The notes beneath the pieces are model-generated. The model was not told the origin of the DNA and did not search any database. It worked only from the letters and a program-made list of their open reading frames with translations. Shown piece after piece: positions 14,975 to 23,753 of a stretch of 64,000 bases of DNA; position 1 is the stretch's first letter; each line of letters begins with the position of its first letter. A program made the translations under genes and the position numbers. The stretch spans positions 124,001 to 188,000 of the forward strand of contig NZ_QZMN01000003.1 of assembly GCF_003702705.1 (NCBI RefSeq). The letters run 5' to 3'. Source of the DNA: Ornithinimicrobium cerasi. Its GTDB lineage: Bacteria > Actinomycetota > Actinomycetes > Actinomycetales > Dermatophilaceae.

Positions 14975-17674
14975 GTGTCCCGACCACTGTGGCAGCGCGT
15001 GGCCGTGCCCGTGGTGGCGATCCTCGTGGTCGTCGTCGTGGCCGCGGCCGTGCTCGGGGTGGGGCTCGCGCGGCGGGCGTTCCCGCAGACCAGCGGGGAG
15101 ATCGCCGTCCCCGGCCTGTCGGGCGAGGTCGAGGTGGTCCGGGACTCGCTCGGGGTGGCGCACATCTACGCCGACACCCCCGAGGACCTCTTCCGGGCAC
15201 AGGGCTTCGTCGCCGCCCAGGACCGCTTCTTCCAGATGGACCTGCGACGCCACATCGTCTCCGGCCGCCTCAGCGAGCTCGTCGGCGAGGGCGGGGTCGA
15301 GGCCGACAGCGTCATCCGCACGATGGGGTGGCGACGGGTCGCGGAGCAGGAGCTGCCGCTCCTCAGCCCCGACGCACGGTCCTACCTGCAGGCCTACAGC
15401 GCGGGCGTCAACGCCTACATCGAGCGGCAGGGCGGACCCTCCTCCATGGGCCTGGAATATGTCGTGCTCGCCCAGTCGGCCCCCGGGTACCAGGTCGAGC
15501 CGTGGGACGCCGTCGACTCGCTGACCTGGCTCAAGGCGATGGCGTGGGACCTGCGCGGCAACTACACCGACGAGCTGGCCCGCGGGCGACTCGTCGGCAG
15601 CGTCCCGCTGACCCAGCTCAGCACCCTCTACCCCGACTACCCCCACGACGAGCACCCGCCGATCCTCGGCGGCGACGAGTGGACCGCGCCCGACGCCGAA
15701 CCGGGCGCCGACGGGACGTCCCGCGGCGGCACCCGCGGACCGGTCACGATACCCCCGGACGGGTCGGCGCCGGACCCGGCCGACATCGCGCGGCTGGGTG
15801 AGCCCGGGCCGCCGTCGCCGCCCTCCGGCGGCCTCGCGGAGAACTGGCTCGCGGGGCCGGGCGCCGACGAGGCCCTCGCCGGGGTCGAGACCGCGCTGGG
15901 GTCGATCCCCGAGCTCCTCGGCCGCGGGGAGGGCATCGGCTCCAACTCGTGGGTGGTCTCCGGGGAGCACACCGAGACCGGTCTTCCCCTGCTCGCCAAC
16001 GACCCGCACCTCAGGGGGACCCAGCCCGGCGTGTGGCTGCAGGCTGGTCTGCACTGCCGCCAGCTCTCCGAGCAGTGCCCCTTCGACGTCACCGGCTTCA
16101 CCTTCGCCGGCTTCCCGGGCGTCATCATCGGGCACAACACCTCGATCGCGTGGGGCATGACCAACCTCGACCCGGACGTCACCGACTTCTACCTCGAGGA
16201 CGTGCGGGGCGACACGGTCCGTCGCGACGGCGCGTACGTGCCGATGGAGGTCCGGACCGAGACGATCCAGGTCGCGGGGGGTGACGACGTCGAGATCACG
16301 GTCCGCGAGACCGTCCACGGCCCGATCATGTCGGACGTGGTCGAGGCCCTGGACGACCTCGGCACCAACGCCCCCGAGGGCGGCGTGCAGACGTCCAACG
16401 ACTACGAGGTGTCGCTCGCCTGGACGGCGCTGGAGCCGTCCCCCACGGCCGAGGCGGTCTTCTCTCTCAACGCGGCCACCGGGTGGGAGGACTTCCGTGA
16501 GGGTGCCCGTCAGTTCGCGGTGCCGTCCCAGAACCTCATCTACGCCGACACCGAGGGCAACATCGGCTACCAGGCGCCGGGGCTGATCCCGGTGCGCCGG
16601 TCCGCGACCCACGGCACTCCTCCCGGCTTCTACCCCGCGCCGGGCTGGGACTCCGCCTACGACTGGACCGGCTGGGTCGACCCCGACGACCTGCCCTGGA
16701 CCCTCAACCCCGACGACGGGATGATCGTCACCGCCAACCAGGCGGTCGTGCGCGGCGGCCGGCCCTTCCTCACCACCGAGTTCGACAAGGGCTACCGCTC
16801 CACGCGGATCCTCGAGCTGCTGCAGAGCCACCTCGACGAGGGCCCGCTCACCACGGCCACCATGCAGCAGATCCAGCTCGACGACCGCAACACCTTCGCG
16901 GAGCGGCTCATCCCCTACCTGCTCGCCGTGGACCTCGAGAACGACTTCTACACCGAGGCGCAGGACCTGCTGGCGTCGTGGGACCGGTCCGCGCCCGCCG
17001 AGGGGGAGCAGTCGGCCGCCGCCGCCTACTACCACGCGGTCTACGACCGCCTGCTGGAGATGGTCTTCGACGACGAGCTGCCGCCGGGCCTCGGCGCGAC
17101 CGGCAGCTCGCGCTCGATGCTCCTCCTGGACGAGCTGCTCGGCGACGCGGACAGCCCGTGGTGGGACGACCGCCGCACCCCCGGCGTCATCGAGTCGCGC
17201 GACGAGGTCGTCCGCACGGCCATGGTCGACGCCCGTCACGACCTGACCCGCCGGGTCGCCAAGGACCCCGAGCGCTGGGTCTGGGGCGACCTGCACCAGA
17301 TCCGGCTGGAGCACCCGGTGCTGGCCGGGGAGGACGTGCCCGGTCTGGTGAGCTCGATCTTCAACCTGCCCGCCCAGCCCGTCGCGGGCAGCACCGCGAT
17401 GGTCAACGCGACCAGCTGGGACGCCTCCCTCGAGGACTTCGACGTCACCTCCTCCCCGTCCATGCGGATGGTCGTCGACCTCGCCGACCTCGACGCCTCC
17501 ACGTGGGTCAACCAGACCGGCAGCAGCGGCCACCCGTTCCACCCCAACTGGGACGACCAGCAGGCGGCCTGGATCGCCGGGGAGACCTACCCGTGGCCCT
17601 CCACCCGCGAGGCTGTCCTCGAGGCGGGGGAGCAGACCCTCACCCTCGTGCCGGACGGCGGCGCGGGTCGCTGA
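14975..17674 (+). CDS. Penicillin acylase family Ntn-hydrolase
   Basis: 899 residues. A signal anchor (VVAILVVVVVAAAVLGVGLA) puts it outside the membrane. The alpha chain has the family hallmark GVAHIYADTPEDLFRAQGFV; a spacer follows, then GIGSNSWVV, where the Ser (codon near 15941) would become the N-terminal nucleophile after self-cleavage. The beta chain has LLANDPHL, PGVIIGHN and the late substrate-channel segments. Members hydrolyse amide bonds of penicillins, acyl-homoserine lactones or other N-acyl compounds; the substrate here is unknown. It overlaps the convergent 5-FCL gene by 35 bases. Confidence 0.93.
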   Translation: MSRPLWQRVAVPVVAILVVVVVAAAVLGVGLARRAFPQTSGEIAVPGLSGEVEVVRDSLGVAHIYADTPEDLFRAQGFVAAQDRFFQMDLRRHIVSGRLSELVGEGGVEADSVIRTMGWRRVAEQELPLLSPDARSYLQAYSAGVNAYIERQGGPSSMGLEYVVLAQSAPGYQVEPWDAVDSLTWLKAMAWDLRGNYTDELARGRLVGSVPLTQLSTLYPDYPHDEHPPILGGDEWTAPDAEPGADGTSRGGTRGPVTIPPDGSAPDPADIARLGEPGPPSPPSGGLAENWLAGPGADEALAGVETALGSIPELLGRGEGIGSNSWVVSGEHTETGLPLLANDPHLRGTQPGVWLQAGLHCRQLSEQCPFDVTGFTFAGFPGVIIGHNTSIAWGMTNLDPDVTDFYLEDVRGDTVRRDGAYVPMEVRTETIQVAGGDDVEITVRETVHGPIMSDVVEALDDLGTNAPEGGVQTSNDYEVSLAWTALEPSPTAEAVFSLNAATGWEDFREGARQFAVPSQNLIYADTEGNIGYQAPGLIPVRRSATHGTPPGFYPAPGWDSAYDWTGWVDPDDLPWTLNPDDGMIVTANQAVVRGGRPFLTTEFDKGYRSTRILELLQSHLDEGPLTTATMQQIQLDDRNTFAERLIPYLLAVDLENDFYTEAQDLLASWDRSAPAEGEQSAAAAYYHAVYDRLLEMVFDDELPPGLGATGSSRSMLLLDELLGDADSPWWDDRRTPGVIESRDEVVRTAMVDARHDLTRRVAKDPERWVWGDLHQIRLEHPVLAGEDVPGLVSSIFNLPAQPVAGSTAMVNATSWDASLEDFDVTSSPSMRMVVDLADLDASTWVNQTGSSGHPFHPNWDDQQAAWIAGETYPWPSTREAVLEAGEQTLTLVPDGGAGR

Positions 17675-18323
17675 GACCACCACCGGGTATGCCGAGGGGC
17701 ACCCCCACCACGCCCGTCGCCGGGCGCAGCACCGCGTCGACCACGACGTCGTGCTCGTCGGCGGGCACCGACGGGACCACCTCGTGGTCGTGCAGGCAGA
17801 TCACCACCGGTGCGCCGCCCGACGCCTCGCGCGCCCCCGGCAGGGTCGTGTCGTAGTAGCCCCCGCCCTGACCCAGCCGCACCCCGTCCACCGACACCGC
17901 CAGACCCGGGACCAGGAAGACGTCGACCTCCGCCAGGACGTCGGACCCCAGCGGGCGCCGGTCGGGGTCGGCCAGGTCGGCCCAGTCGAGACGCGGCCGC
18001 TCCAGGGTGAGCGGGACCAGCACGCGCACCCCCTCCGCGATCAGCGCGCCCGTCAGCCCGTCGACCGGCGGCTCGGTGCGCATCGGCTCGAAGGCGGTGA
18101 CGCACAGGCCGGCGAGGTCCCCGTCGCGGTGCGCTGCGGCATACCCGCGGAGGAAGGCGAGGCCGCCCTCGGCTAGCCGGCCCGCGGCCCCCGACCGTCC
18201 GTCCTCCCCCCAGCCGGCCACCAGCTCACGGCGCGCGGCCCGCACGAGGGTCCGCCAGGACGCCTTGTCGGCGACGACGTCGCCGGTGGGGAGGTAGCGG
18301 GGCAGGCTCGGGACGGGCTCCAC
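17640..18323 (-). CDS. 5-formyltetrahydrofolate cyclo-ligase
   Basis: 227 residues. The ATP-dependent enzyme converts 5-formyl-THF to 5,10-methenyl-THF. The family signature GQGGGYYDTTL is present, as are the N-terminal DKASWRTLVRAARREL segment and an AFEPMRTEPPV substrate loop. I choose GTG 18323 because GACAAT (18330-18335) lies 6 bases upstream (leaderless). It is divergent from glp, as in M. tuberculosis (Rv0992c). Confidence 0.92.
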   Translation of the reverse strand: MEPVPSLPRYLPTGDVVADKASWRTLVRAARRELVAGWGEDGRSGAAGRLAEGGLAFLRGYAAAHRDGDLAGLCVTAFEPMRTEPPVDGLTGALIAEGVRVLVPLTLERPRLDWADLADPDRRPLGSDVLAEVDVFLVPGLAVSVDGVRLGQGGGYYDTTLPGAREASGGAPVVICLHDHEVVPSVPADEHDVVVDAVLRPATGVVGVPLGIPGGGLSDPRRRPARG

Positions 18324-18377
18324 GGGACCATTGTCGCGGCCGGCGAGGTTCACGGCGTCGGCGGGAGCGGCGGGACC

Positions 18378-18383
18378 TAGGGT
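18378..18383 (+). promoter_or_regulatory. -10 box, leaderless start of glp
   Basis: TAGGGT lies 6 bases before ATG 18390, with no ribosome binding site. It heads the glp-moaC-acetyltransferase operon. Confidence 0.6.
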
Positions 18384-18389
18384 GGGCGC

Positions 18390-19706
18390 ATGATCAGCGT
18401 GGAGGAACACCTCGAGAGCATCCTGCGCCAGGTCGGGCCGGTCGGGACCGTGGTCCTGCCCGTCCCGCGCGCGCACGGCCTGGTGACCGCCGGCGACGTC
18501 GTGAGCCGGGCCGACCTGCCGCGGTTCGACAACTCGTCCATGGACGGGTACGCCGTGAGCCGGGCCGACCTCGAGGGCGTCACCGCCGAGGAGGTGCGGC
18601 TGCTCCCCGTCGCGGGCGACATCGCCGCGGGCGATGCGGTGCCGCACCGTCTCGAGCCCGGCACCGTGTGGCGGATCATGACCGGCGCGCCCGTGCCGGA
18701 GGGGGCCGACGCCGTCGTCCGGGTGGAGGACACCGACGGCCACCCCCGCGAGGCGCAGTTCCGGGTGCACCCCGAGGAGGGCGCCAACATCCGTCGCCGC
18801 GGCGAGGACCTGCGGGTGGGCGACGTGGTGGTCCCGGCCGGCACGAGGCTCGGCGCCCCGCAGATCGCCGCCGTCGTCTCCGCCGGGGTGAGCGAGGTCG
18901 AGGTGGTCGGCCCCGTACGGGTGGTCATCCTCTCCACCGGTGACGAGCTCGTCCCCGCCGGTGCGGAGGTGGGTCGCGGCCAGATCGTCGACTCCAACGG
19001 GCCGATGCTCGAGGCGCTCGTCCGCGAGGCCGGCTGCTTCCCCGTCCACGTGGGCCACCTGCGCGACGACGAGGGCGCCACCCGCAAGGAGATCCGGCGC
19101 CACCTCGAGACCGCCGACGCCGTCATCACGACGGGAGGGGTGAGCAAGGGGGAGTTCGACCTCGTCAAGAAGGTGCTCACCGGCGAGGGGACGATGGAGT
19201 TCGTCGAGGTGGCGATGCAGCCGGGCAAGCCGCAGGGGTTCGGGGTGCTGGGCCGCCGCAAGGTGCCGGTCTTCACCCTCCCCGGCAACCCCGTCAGCAC
19301 GCTCGTCAGCTTCGAGGTCTTCGTCCGCCCCGCCCTCGCCGCACGGGCCGACCGCCGCGCGAGCGAGGGGACGGCGACCGGGTTCGCCACCACCTCGTGG
19401 CCGAGCGCGAAGGGGCGACGCACCTACACGCGGGTGCGGCTGAGCCCCGACTCCGCCGGCGGGTATGCCGTGGAGCCCGCGGGCGGGTCCGGCTCGCACC
19501 TGCTGGGCGGGCTGGCGATGGCTGACGCGCTCGCGATCTCCGACGAGGACACCGAGGAGGTGCTGGCCGGGTCGGAGGTGGAGCTGCTCCTGCTGCGGCC
19601 CCGGCGCGAGATCGACGCCCGCCTGACGGCCGAGACGGAGGCCCTGACGAGCGGGGACGAGGGGGAGGACACCGACGGGTCCGGCACCGGCAAGCATCGT
19701 GAGTGA
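18390..19706 (+). CDS. glp: Molybdopterin molybdotransferase-like protein Glp (MoeA family)
   Basis: 438 residues of the MoeA/gephyrin family, which inserts molybdate into adenylylated molybdopterin. Visible are RFDNSSMDGYAV, the ATGE-like VVILSTGDELVPAG, DSNGPMLEALV, TTGGVSKGEFD and PGNPVSTLVSFEVFVRPAL. The neighbours (5-FCL, moaC, acetyltransferase, sepX/glpR) identify it as the Glp paralogue, which in Corynebacterium glutamicum binds FtsZ and the membrane receptor GlpR at the divisome. A dual or division-specific role here is inferred from context. The C-terminal 25 residues are an acidic extension. Confidence 0.92.
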   Translation: MISVEEHLESILRQVGPVGTVVLPVPRAHGLVTAGDVVSRADLPRFDNSSMDGYAVSRADLEGVTAEEVRLLPVAGDIAAGDAVPHRLEPGTVWRIMTGAPVPEGADAVVRVEDTDGHPREAQFRVHPEEGANIRRRGEDLRVGDVVVPAGTRLGAPQIAAVVSAGVSEVEVVGPVRVVILSTGDELVPAGAEVGRGQIVDSNGPMLEALVREAGCFPVHVGHLRDDEGATRKEIRRHLETADAVITTGGVSKGEFDLVKKVLTGEGTMEFVEVAMQPGKPQGFGVLGRRKVPVFTLPGNPVSTLVSFEVFVRPALAARADRRASEGTATGFATTSWPSAKGRRTYTRVRLSPDSAGGYAVEPAGGSGSHLLGGLAMADALAISDEDTEEVLAGSEVELLLLRPRREIDARLTAETEALTSGDEGEDTDGSGTGKHRE

Positions 19707-20223
19707 GACCGGTCCGAGGCCCGGCGGGGGGATCCGTCGCGAGGCCGGCCCGGGCGGCCTGACCCATCTGCGCGGCGACGGCACGGCCCATATGGTCGAC
19801 GTCAGCGCCAAGGACGTCACCGTCCGGACGGCCAGTGCCGAGGGTCTCGTGGTGCTGTCGGCGGAGGCTCTCGAAGCGCTGCGCGGGGGGAGGGTGCCCA
19901 AGGGGGACGCGCTCGGCGTCGCCCGGATCGCGGGGATCCAGGCGGCCAAGCGCACTCCAGACCTCGTGCCCCTGTGCCACCCGGTCGCGATCCACGCCGT
20001 CGAGGTGGACCTCGAGGTCCGCGACGAGGGGGTGCGGATCAGCGCCACGGTGCGGACCGCCGACCGGACGGGCGTGGAGATGGAGGCGCTGACCTGCGTG
20101 AGCGTCGCCGCGCTCGCCCTGGTCGACATGGTCAAGGCCGTGGACCGCCTCGCGACCGTCACGGACGTGCGGGTCACCGCCAAGTCGGGTGGACGCTCGG
20201 GTGACTGGACCCGGCCGGCGTGA
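19699..20223 (+). CDS. moaC: Cyclic pyranopterin monophosphate synthase MoaC
   Basis: 174 residues. It converts 3',8-cyclo-GTP to cyclic pyranopterin monophosphate in molybdenum cofactor synthesis. Hallmarks are HMVDVSAKDVT, KGDALGVARIAGIQAAK, the substrate-binding LCHP motif and GVEMEALTCVSVAALALVDM. The final AKSGGRSG loop is present. The start is GTG 19699, overlapping glp by 8 bases. The next gene overlaps by 4, so the operon is tightly coupled. Confidence 0.95.
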   Translation: MSETGPRPGGGIRREAGPGGLTHLRGDGTAHMVDVSAKDVTVRTASAEGLVVLSAEALEALRGGRVPKGDALGVARIAGIQAAKRTPDLVPLCHPVAIHAVEVDLEVRDEGVRISATVRTADRTGVEMEALTCVSVAALALVDMVKAVDRLATVTDVRVTAKSGGRSGDWTRPA

Positions 20224-20849
20224 GCTGGGCCTGGCCGGTCACCCTGCGCGCCGTGCTGCCGGGCGGGCGGCTGCTGACGCTGCGGCCGCTGGAGCGCGCC
20301 GACCGCGCCGCCTGGGAGGAGGTGCGGGCGCGCAACGACGAGTGGCTGGAGCCCTGGGAGTCCCTGGCGCCGGGGGAGGGCCGGGGGGTGACACCCTTCG
20401 GCCGCCTCCGGCGCGGCTTCGACCGCGCCGCCCGGGACGGGTCGGTCCTGCCGTTCGTCGTCGTGGTCGACGGCACCCTGGTCGGGTCGATGCACCTCTT
20501 CGACGTCATGTGGGGGTCGCGGCGCACCGGCTCGGCGGGTTACTGGCTGGACCGCGACGCGACCGGGCACGGCTACGCGACGTGGGCGCTCGCCCTGCTC
20601 GTCGACCACGCGCTGCTGGGCGTGGGCCTGCACCGCGTCGAGGTGAACATCCGCCCGGAGAACACCGCGAGCCTCGCCGTGGTGCGGCGTCTGGCGATGC
20701 CGGAGGAGGCGGTCCGTCGTGGGCTGATGCACGTGGACGGGGCCTGGCGCGACCACCGCTGCTTCGCGGTCGTCGCGGAGGACCTCCAGCCCGGCGGGTA
20801 TGCCGTCGGCGGGCTCGTCGAGCGGCTCCGGGCGACAGGTCCCGACTGA
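20220..20849 (+). CDS. GNAT family N-acetyltransferase (RimJ/RimL-like)
   Basis: 209 residues. RLLTLRPLERADRAAWEEV is the first strand and helix of the RimJ/RimL group. The acetyl-CoA loop is GYWLDRDATGHGYATWAL (family Q/R-G-x-G-x-A), followed by HRVEVNIRPENTASLAV. It corresponds to Rv0995 in the same conserved cluster. It probably acetylates a protein N-terminus, but the target is unknown. GTG 20220 overlaps the moaC stop (GTGA). Confidence 0.9.
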   Translation: MSWAWPVTLRAVLPGGRLLTLRPLERADRAAWEEVRARNDEWLEPWESLAPGEGRGVTPFGRLRRGFDRAARDGSVLPFVVVVDGTLVGSMHLFDVMWGSRRTGSAGYWLDRDATGHGYATWALALLVDHALLGVGLHRVEVNIRPENTASLAVVRRLAMPEEAVRRGLMHVDGAWRDHRCFAVVAEDLQPGGYAVGGLVERLRATGPD

Positions 20850-20864
20850 GTCACCTCAGTCACA

Positions 20865-20878
20865 GCAGAAACTTCTGC
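20865..20878. promoter_or_regulatory. Palindrome upstream of sepX
   Basis: GCAGAA-AC-TTCTGC is a 6-base perfect dyad about 40 bases upstream of the sepX -10 box, flanked by GTC and GAC that extend the symmetry. It could be a repressor site or the terminator of the preceding acetyltransferase gene. Confidence 0.4.
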
Positions 20879-20919
20879 GACACTCCGTCGGCCTCACCCC
20901 TGCGTGCTGTCCGGGCACC

Positions 20920-20925
20920 TAGCGT
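20920..20925 (+). promoter_or_regulatory. -10 box, leaderless start of sepX
   Basis: TAGCGT lies 7 bases before GTG 20933. This decides the start: upstream sequence in the same frame overlaps the acetyltransferase gene. Confidence 0.6.
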
Positions 20926-20932
20926 GACGCAC

Positions 20933-21982
20933 GTGCCGCCTGTCAGCAGTCTGATCTTCGTCGTCATCCTGGCGGTGTGGGCTGTCTACCTCGTGCAGCA
21001 CTGGGTACGCCGCCGCGACCACCTCGCCACCGCCCGTTCCGTCGACCGCTTCTCCGAGGCCATGCGGGTCCTCGAGCGGCGCCGCGCGCTGCCCCGGCCG
21101 GACCTCACCGAGCCTGCGCCGCGCTCCTACTCCGTCTCCCCGCTGCGCCCGGCGCGGCCTCAGGTCGTCGTCAAGCGCGGACCTGCCGGTGCGACCGCGG
21201 CGCCGGCGGCGCTCGCGCTCGACCCGGCCCGGCCCGGCGCCACCGCGGTGGCGCCGACCACGGCATACCGGCGCGCGAGGACCGCGTCCCGGGTGCGTGC
21301 GGCCGCGCTGCTGCTCAGCTCCCTCACCCTGGTCGTCCTCGTGGCGCTGGCGTCCACCGGCGTGCTGGCGGCGTGGTGGACCTACGTCGGCATCGGGGCG
21401 CTCGCCGTGTCCGTCGCGCTGGTGCGCTGGTCGGTCTCCCGCAGCCGGAACCGCGTGAGGACGGCCCCCGCGCCGCGTGCCGGGACGGACTCCGGCGCCT
21501 CGCGCGCCCGACCCGCCCCCCGTCCCGCTGCGCGGCGTGCCGCCGCCCCGTCGCGACCGGGCCCGACGAGGGACGAGCCCCTGACCGCCGCCGCCACGAG
21601 GCCCGCCGCCCCCGCGCCGGCCGACGTCCCGCACCACGCCTTCGCGCGGCAGTCGGTGGCCGTGACGACGCGCACCGCCCGACGCTCGGTCAGCGCGGTC
21701 GCGCTCTACGACATCGACGAGGTGGAGGCGACGCTGCGCCCTCGGAGGACCGCCGACCTCCAGGCCCACGACACGCCCGCACCGGTCATGGAGCAGGAGG
21801 CCGCGCCCGCGGAAGGGGTGGCGGGCACCTGGGACCCGGTGCCGGTGCCGCCACCCACCTACACGCTCAAGGCCAGGGCGCCCCGGGGTGCGAACGGCTC
21901 GGCCCAGCTCCCCGCGGACGGTGCCGTGATGGCCCTCGACGAGGAGTTCGAGGAGCTTCCGCACGTCGACCGCGTGGGCTGA
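20933..21982 (+). CDS. sepX: Divisome protein SepX/GlpR
   Basis: 349 residues. The N-terminal LIFVVILAVWAVYLVQHWVRRRD is the membrane anchor and juxtamembrane motif of the actinobacterial SepX/GlpR family, followed by ARSVDRFSEAMRVLERR. A second and third hydrophobic stretch (AALLLSSLTLVVLVALASTG, WWTYVGIGALAVSVALVRWS) follow, then a long Ala/Pro/Arg-rich disordered tail. In Corynebacterium GlpR recruits Glp to FtsZ at midcell, and in Streptomyces SepX stabilises division septa. It lies three genes after glp, as in other actinobacteria. Confidence 0.9.
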   Translation: MPPVSSLIFVVILAVWAVYLVQHWVRRRDHLATARSVDRFSEAMRVLERRRALPRPDLTEPAPRSYSVSPLRPARPQVVVKRGPAGATAAPAALALDPARPGATAVAPTTAYRRARTASRVRAAALLLSSLTLVVLVALASTGVLAAWWTYVGIGALAVSVALVRWSVSRSRNRVRTAPAPRAGTDSGASRARPAPRPAARRAAAPSRPGPTRDEPLTAAATRPAAPAPADVPHHAFARQSVAVTTRTARRSVSAVALYDIDEVEATLRPRRTADLQAHDTPAPVMEQEAAPAEGVAGTWDPVPVPPPTYTLKARAPRGANGSAQLPADGAVMALDEEFEELPHVDRVG

Positions 21983-22020
21983 CACCTGCGGCCCGGTGAT
22001 ATAGTCGGTAGCCGCACCAC

Positions 22021-22096
22021 GGGGCTGTGGCGCAGTTGGTAGCGCGTCTCGTTCGCAATGAGAAGGCCAGGGGTTCGAATCCCCTCAGCTCCACCA
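22021..22096 (+). tRNA. tRNA-Ala(CGC)
   Basis: 76 bases including an encoded CCA. Acceptor GGGGCTG/CAGCTCC, anticodon stem TCTCG/TGAGA with loop TTCGCAA (anticodon CGC), and T arm CAGGG...CCCCT with TTCGAAT are clear. A strong terminator follows 3 bases later. Confidence 0.96.
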
Positions 22097-22099
22097 GCC

Positions 22100-22132
22100 G
22101 GACCCCGGCTCTCCTCCCGAGAGCCGGGGTCC
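22100..22132 (+). terminator. Terminator of tRNA-Ala
   Basis: GGACCCCGGCTCTC and GAGAGCCGGGGTCC are perfect 14-base arms around the loop CTCCC, immediately after the tRNA CCA end. Confidence 0.85.
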
Positions 22133-22251
22133 GTCCGTTCCGGGCCTCCCTCACGAGGTCCGCGCGGCCGACCGTCCGAGGGCGTCGCTAGGCTGCTGCC
22201 CGAGGGCGGGGCACCCGCCGGTGCACCCGTCCGCACCCGAGAAGGAGCGTC

Positions 22252-23256
22252 ATGGCCGTCAACCTGCGGGGCCGCAGCCTGCTGTCGCTGGTCGAGGAGA
22301 CCCCCTCCGAGATCCGCTACCTCGTCGACCTCGCGCACGACCTCAAGCGCGCCAAGTACGCCGGTCAGGAGCGTCCCCTCCTCACCGGGCGCTCCATCGC
22401 GCTCGTCTTCGAGAAGACCTCCACGCGCACCCGCTCCGCCTTCGAGGTCGCGGCCGCGGACCAGGGGGCCCGCACCACCTTCCTCGAGCCCTCGAGCACC
22501 CAGATCGGCCACAAGGAGTCGGTCAGGGACACGGCCCGGGTGCTCGGCCGGATGTTCGACGCCATCGAGTACCGCGGCGCCAGCCAGGACACCGTCGAGC
22601 AGCTCGCGGTGTGGTCGGGCGTGCCCGTCTACAACGGGCTGACCGACGCGTGGCACCCCACGCAGATGCTCGCCGACGCGCTCACGATGACCGAGCACAC
22701 CCACAAGCACCGCCACGAGACGTCCTTCGCCTACCTCGGTGACGCCCGCAACAACATGGGCCACTCCCTGCTCCTGCTCGGGGCCAAGCTGGGGATGGAC
22801 GTGCGGATCGGAGCACCGGAGGGCCTGCAGCCCGCCCCTGACGTGGTCGCGCTCTGCGAGGGGGTCGCCGCGGAGACCGGTGCCCGCCTCACCGTGACCG
22901 ACGACGCGCTGGAGGCCGTCCGCGACGTCGACTTCGTGCACACCGACGTCTGGGTGTCGATGGGCGAGCCGCTGGAGGCCTGGGACGAGCGCATCGACCG
23001 CCTGCTCCCCTACCGCGTCGACGCGGAGCTGATGGCCGCGACCGGCAACCCCCGCGCCCGCTTCATGCACTGCCTGCCGGCCTACCACGACGCCGGGACG
23101 GTCGTCGGCGCCGAGCTCATCGCCCGGCGTCCGGAGCTCGCCGCGGGGGTCGAGGTGACGGACGAGGTCTTCGAGTCCCCGGCCAGCATCGTCTTCGACC
23201 AGGCCGAGAACCGCCTGCACACCATCAAGGCGCTGCTGGTGGCCACCCTCGCATGA
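22252..23256 (+). CDS. argF: Ornithine carbamoyltransferase (catabolic-type length)
   Basis: 334 residues. It transfers the carbamoyl group between carbamoyl phosphate and ornithine to give citrulline. Carbamoyl-phosphate motif STRTR (with [20 protein letters not shown]), HPTQ, the DxxxSMG-like WVSMGEP and MHCLPA are all present. Length and the [10 protein letters not shown] segment resemble the ArcB/ArgI type. There is no other arginine gene nearby; in M. tuberculosis arcA sits in this neighbourhood. TAGGCT at about 22188 and a GAAGGAG ribosome binding site precede the ATG. Confidence 0.94.
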   Translation: MAVNLRGRSLLSLVEETPSEIRYLVDLAHDLKRAKYAGQERPLLTGRSIALVFEKTSTRTRSAFEVAAADQGARTTFLEPSSTQIGHKESVRDTARVLGRMFDAIEYRGASQDTVEQLAVWSGVPVYNGLTDAWHPTQMLADALTMTEHTHKHRHETSFAYLGDARNNMGHSLLLLGAKLGMDVRIGAPEGLQPAPDVVALCEGVAAETGARLTVTDDALEAVRDVDFVHTDVWVSMGEPLEAWDERIDRLLPYRVDAELMAATGNPRARFMHCLPAYHDAGTVVGAELIARRPELAAGVEVTDEVFESPASIVFDQAENRLHTIKALLVATLA

Positions 23257-23753
23257 GCGACACGACCCTTCGCGAACCCACCCACCGGGTCAGCCCGCGC
23301 GCCGTCCGCTACTGGACCGTCAACAGCCTGATCGGGGGAGTGATCGGCTGGGCCGTGCTGTTCGCGATCGCCTGGTTCCTGCCCGAGGGCAGGTGGTGGT
23401 CCACGACGCTCGTCTGGATCTTCGTGCTCATCATGGCGGTCAACGTCCTCGAGGTGGTCCTCGAGCCGATGATCCGCTACCGCCGGACCCGCTGGGAGGT
23501 GACCGAGGGCAAGGTCTTCGTCCAGACCGGCTGGCTCTCCCGCGACCAGCGGATCGCCCCCCTCTCCCGCGTCCAGACCGTCGACACCCACCGGGGTGCC
23601 ATCATGCGGCTCTACGGCCTCGCCAACATCACCGTGACCACCGCCTCCGCCGCCGGCGCGATCACCATCCCCTGCCTCGACACCCATCTCGCCGACCGGG
23701 TGACCGCCGAGCTGGCCCGGATCACCGGGCAGACGCGGGGTGACGCCACGTGA
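23253..23753 (+). CDS. PH domain-containing membrane protein (YdbS-like)
   Basis: 166 residues: two membrane spans ([36 protein letters not shown]) followed by a bacterial PH domain (bPH2/DUF304) with [20 protein letters not shown] and [20 protein letters not shown]. The family pairs with larger bPH2 proteins in B. subtilis (YdbS/YdbT), as here. ATG 23253 overlaps the argF stop by 4 bases. Confidence 0.9.
   Translation: MSDTTLREPTHRVSPRAVRYWTVNSLIGGVIGWAVLFAIAWFLPEGRWWSTTLVWIFVLIMAVNVLEVVLEPMIRYRRTRWEVTEGKVFVQTGWLSRDQRIAPLSRVQTVDTHRGAIMRLYGLANITVTTASAAGAITIPCLDTHLADRVTAELARITGQTRGDAT

Noticed and set aside
14927-17683. A 918-codon open frame antisense to penicillin acylase
   Set aside because: GC-rich third positions remove stops from the opposite strand; the product is repetitive Arg/Val/Gly with no homology sense, while the plus strand encodes a clear Ntn-hydrolase.
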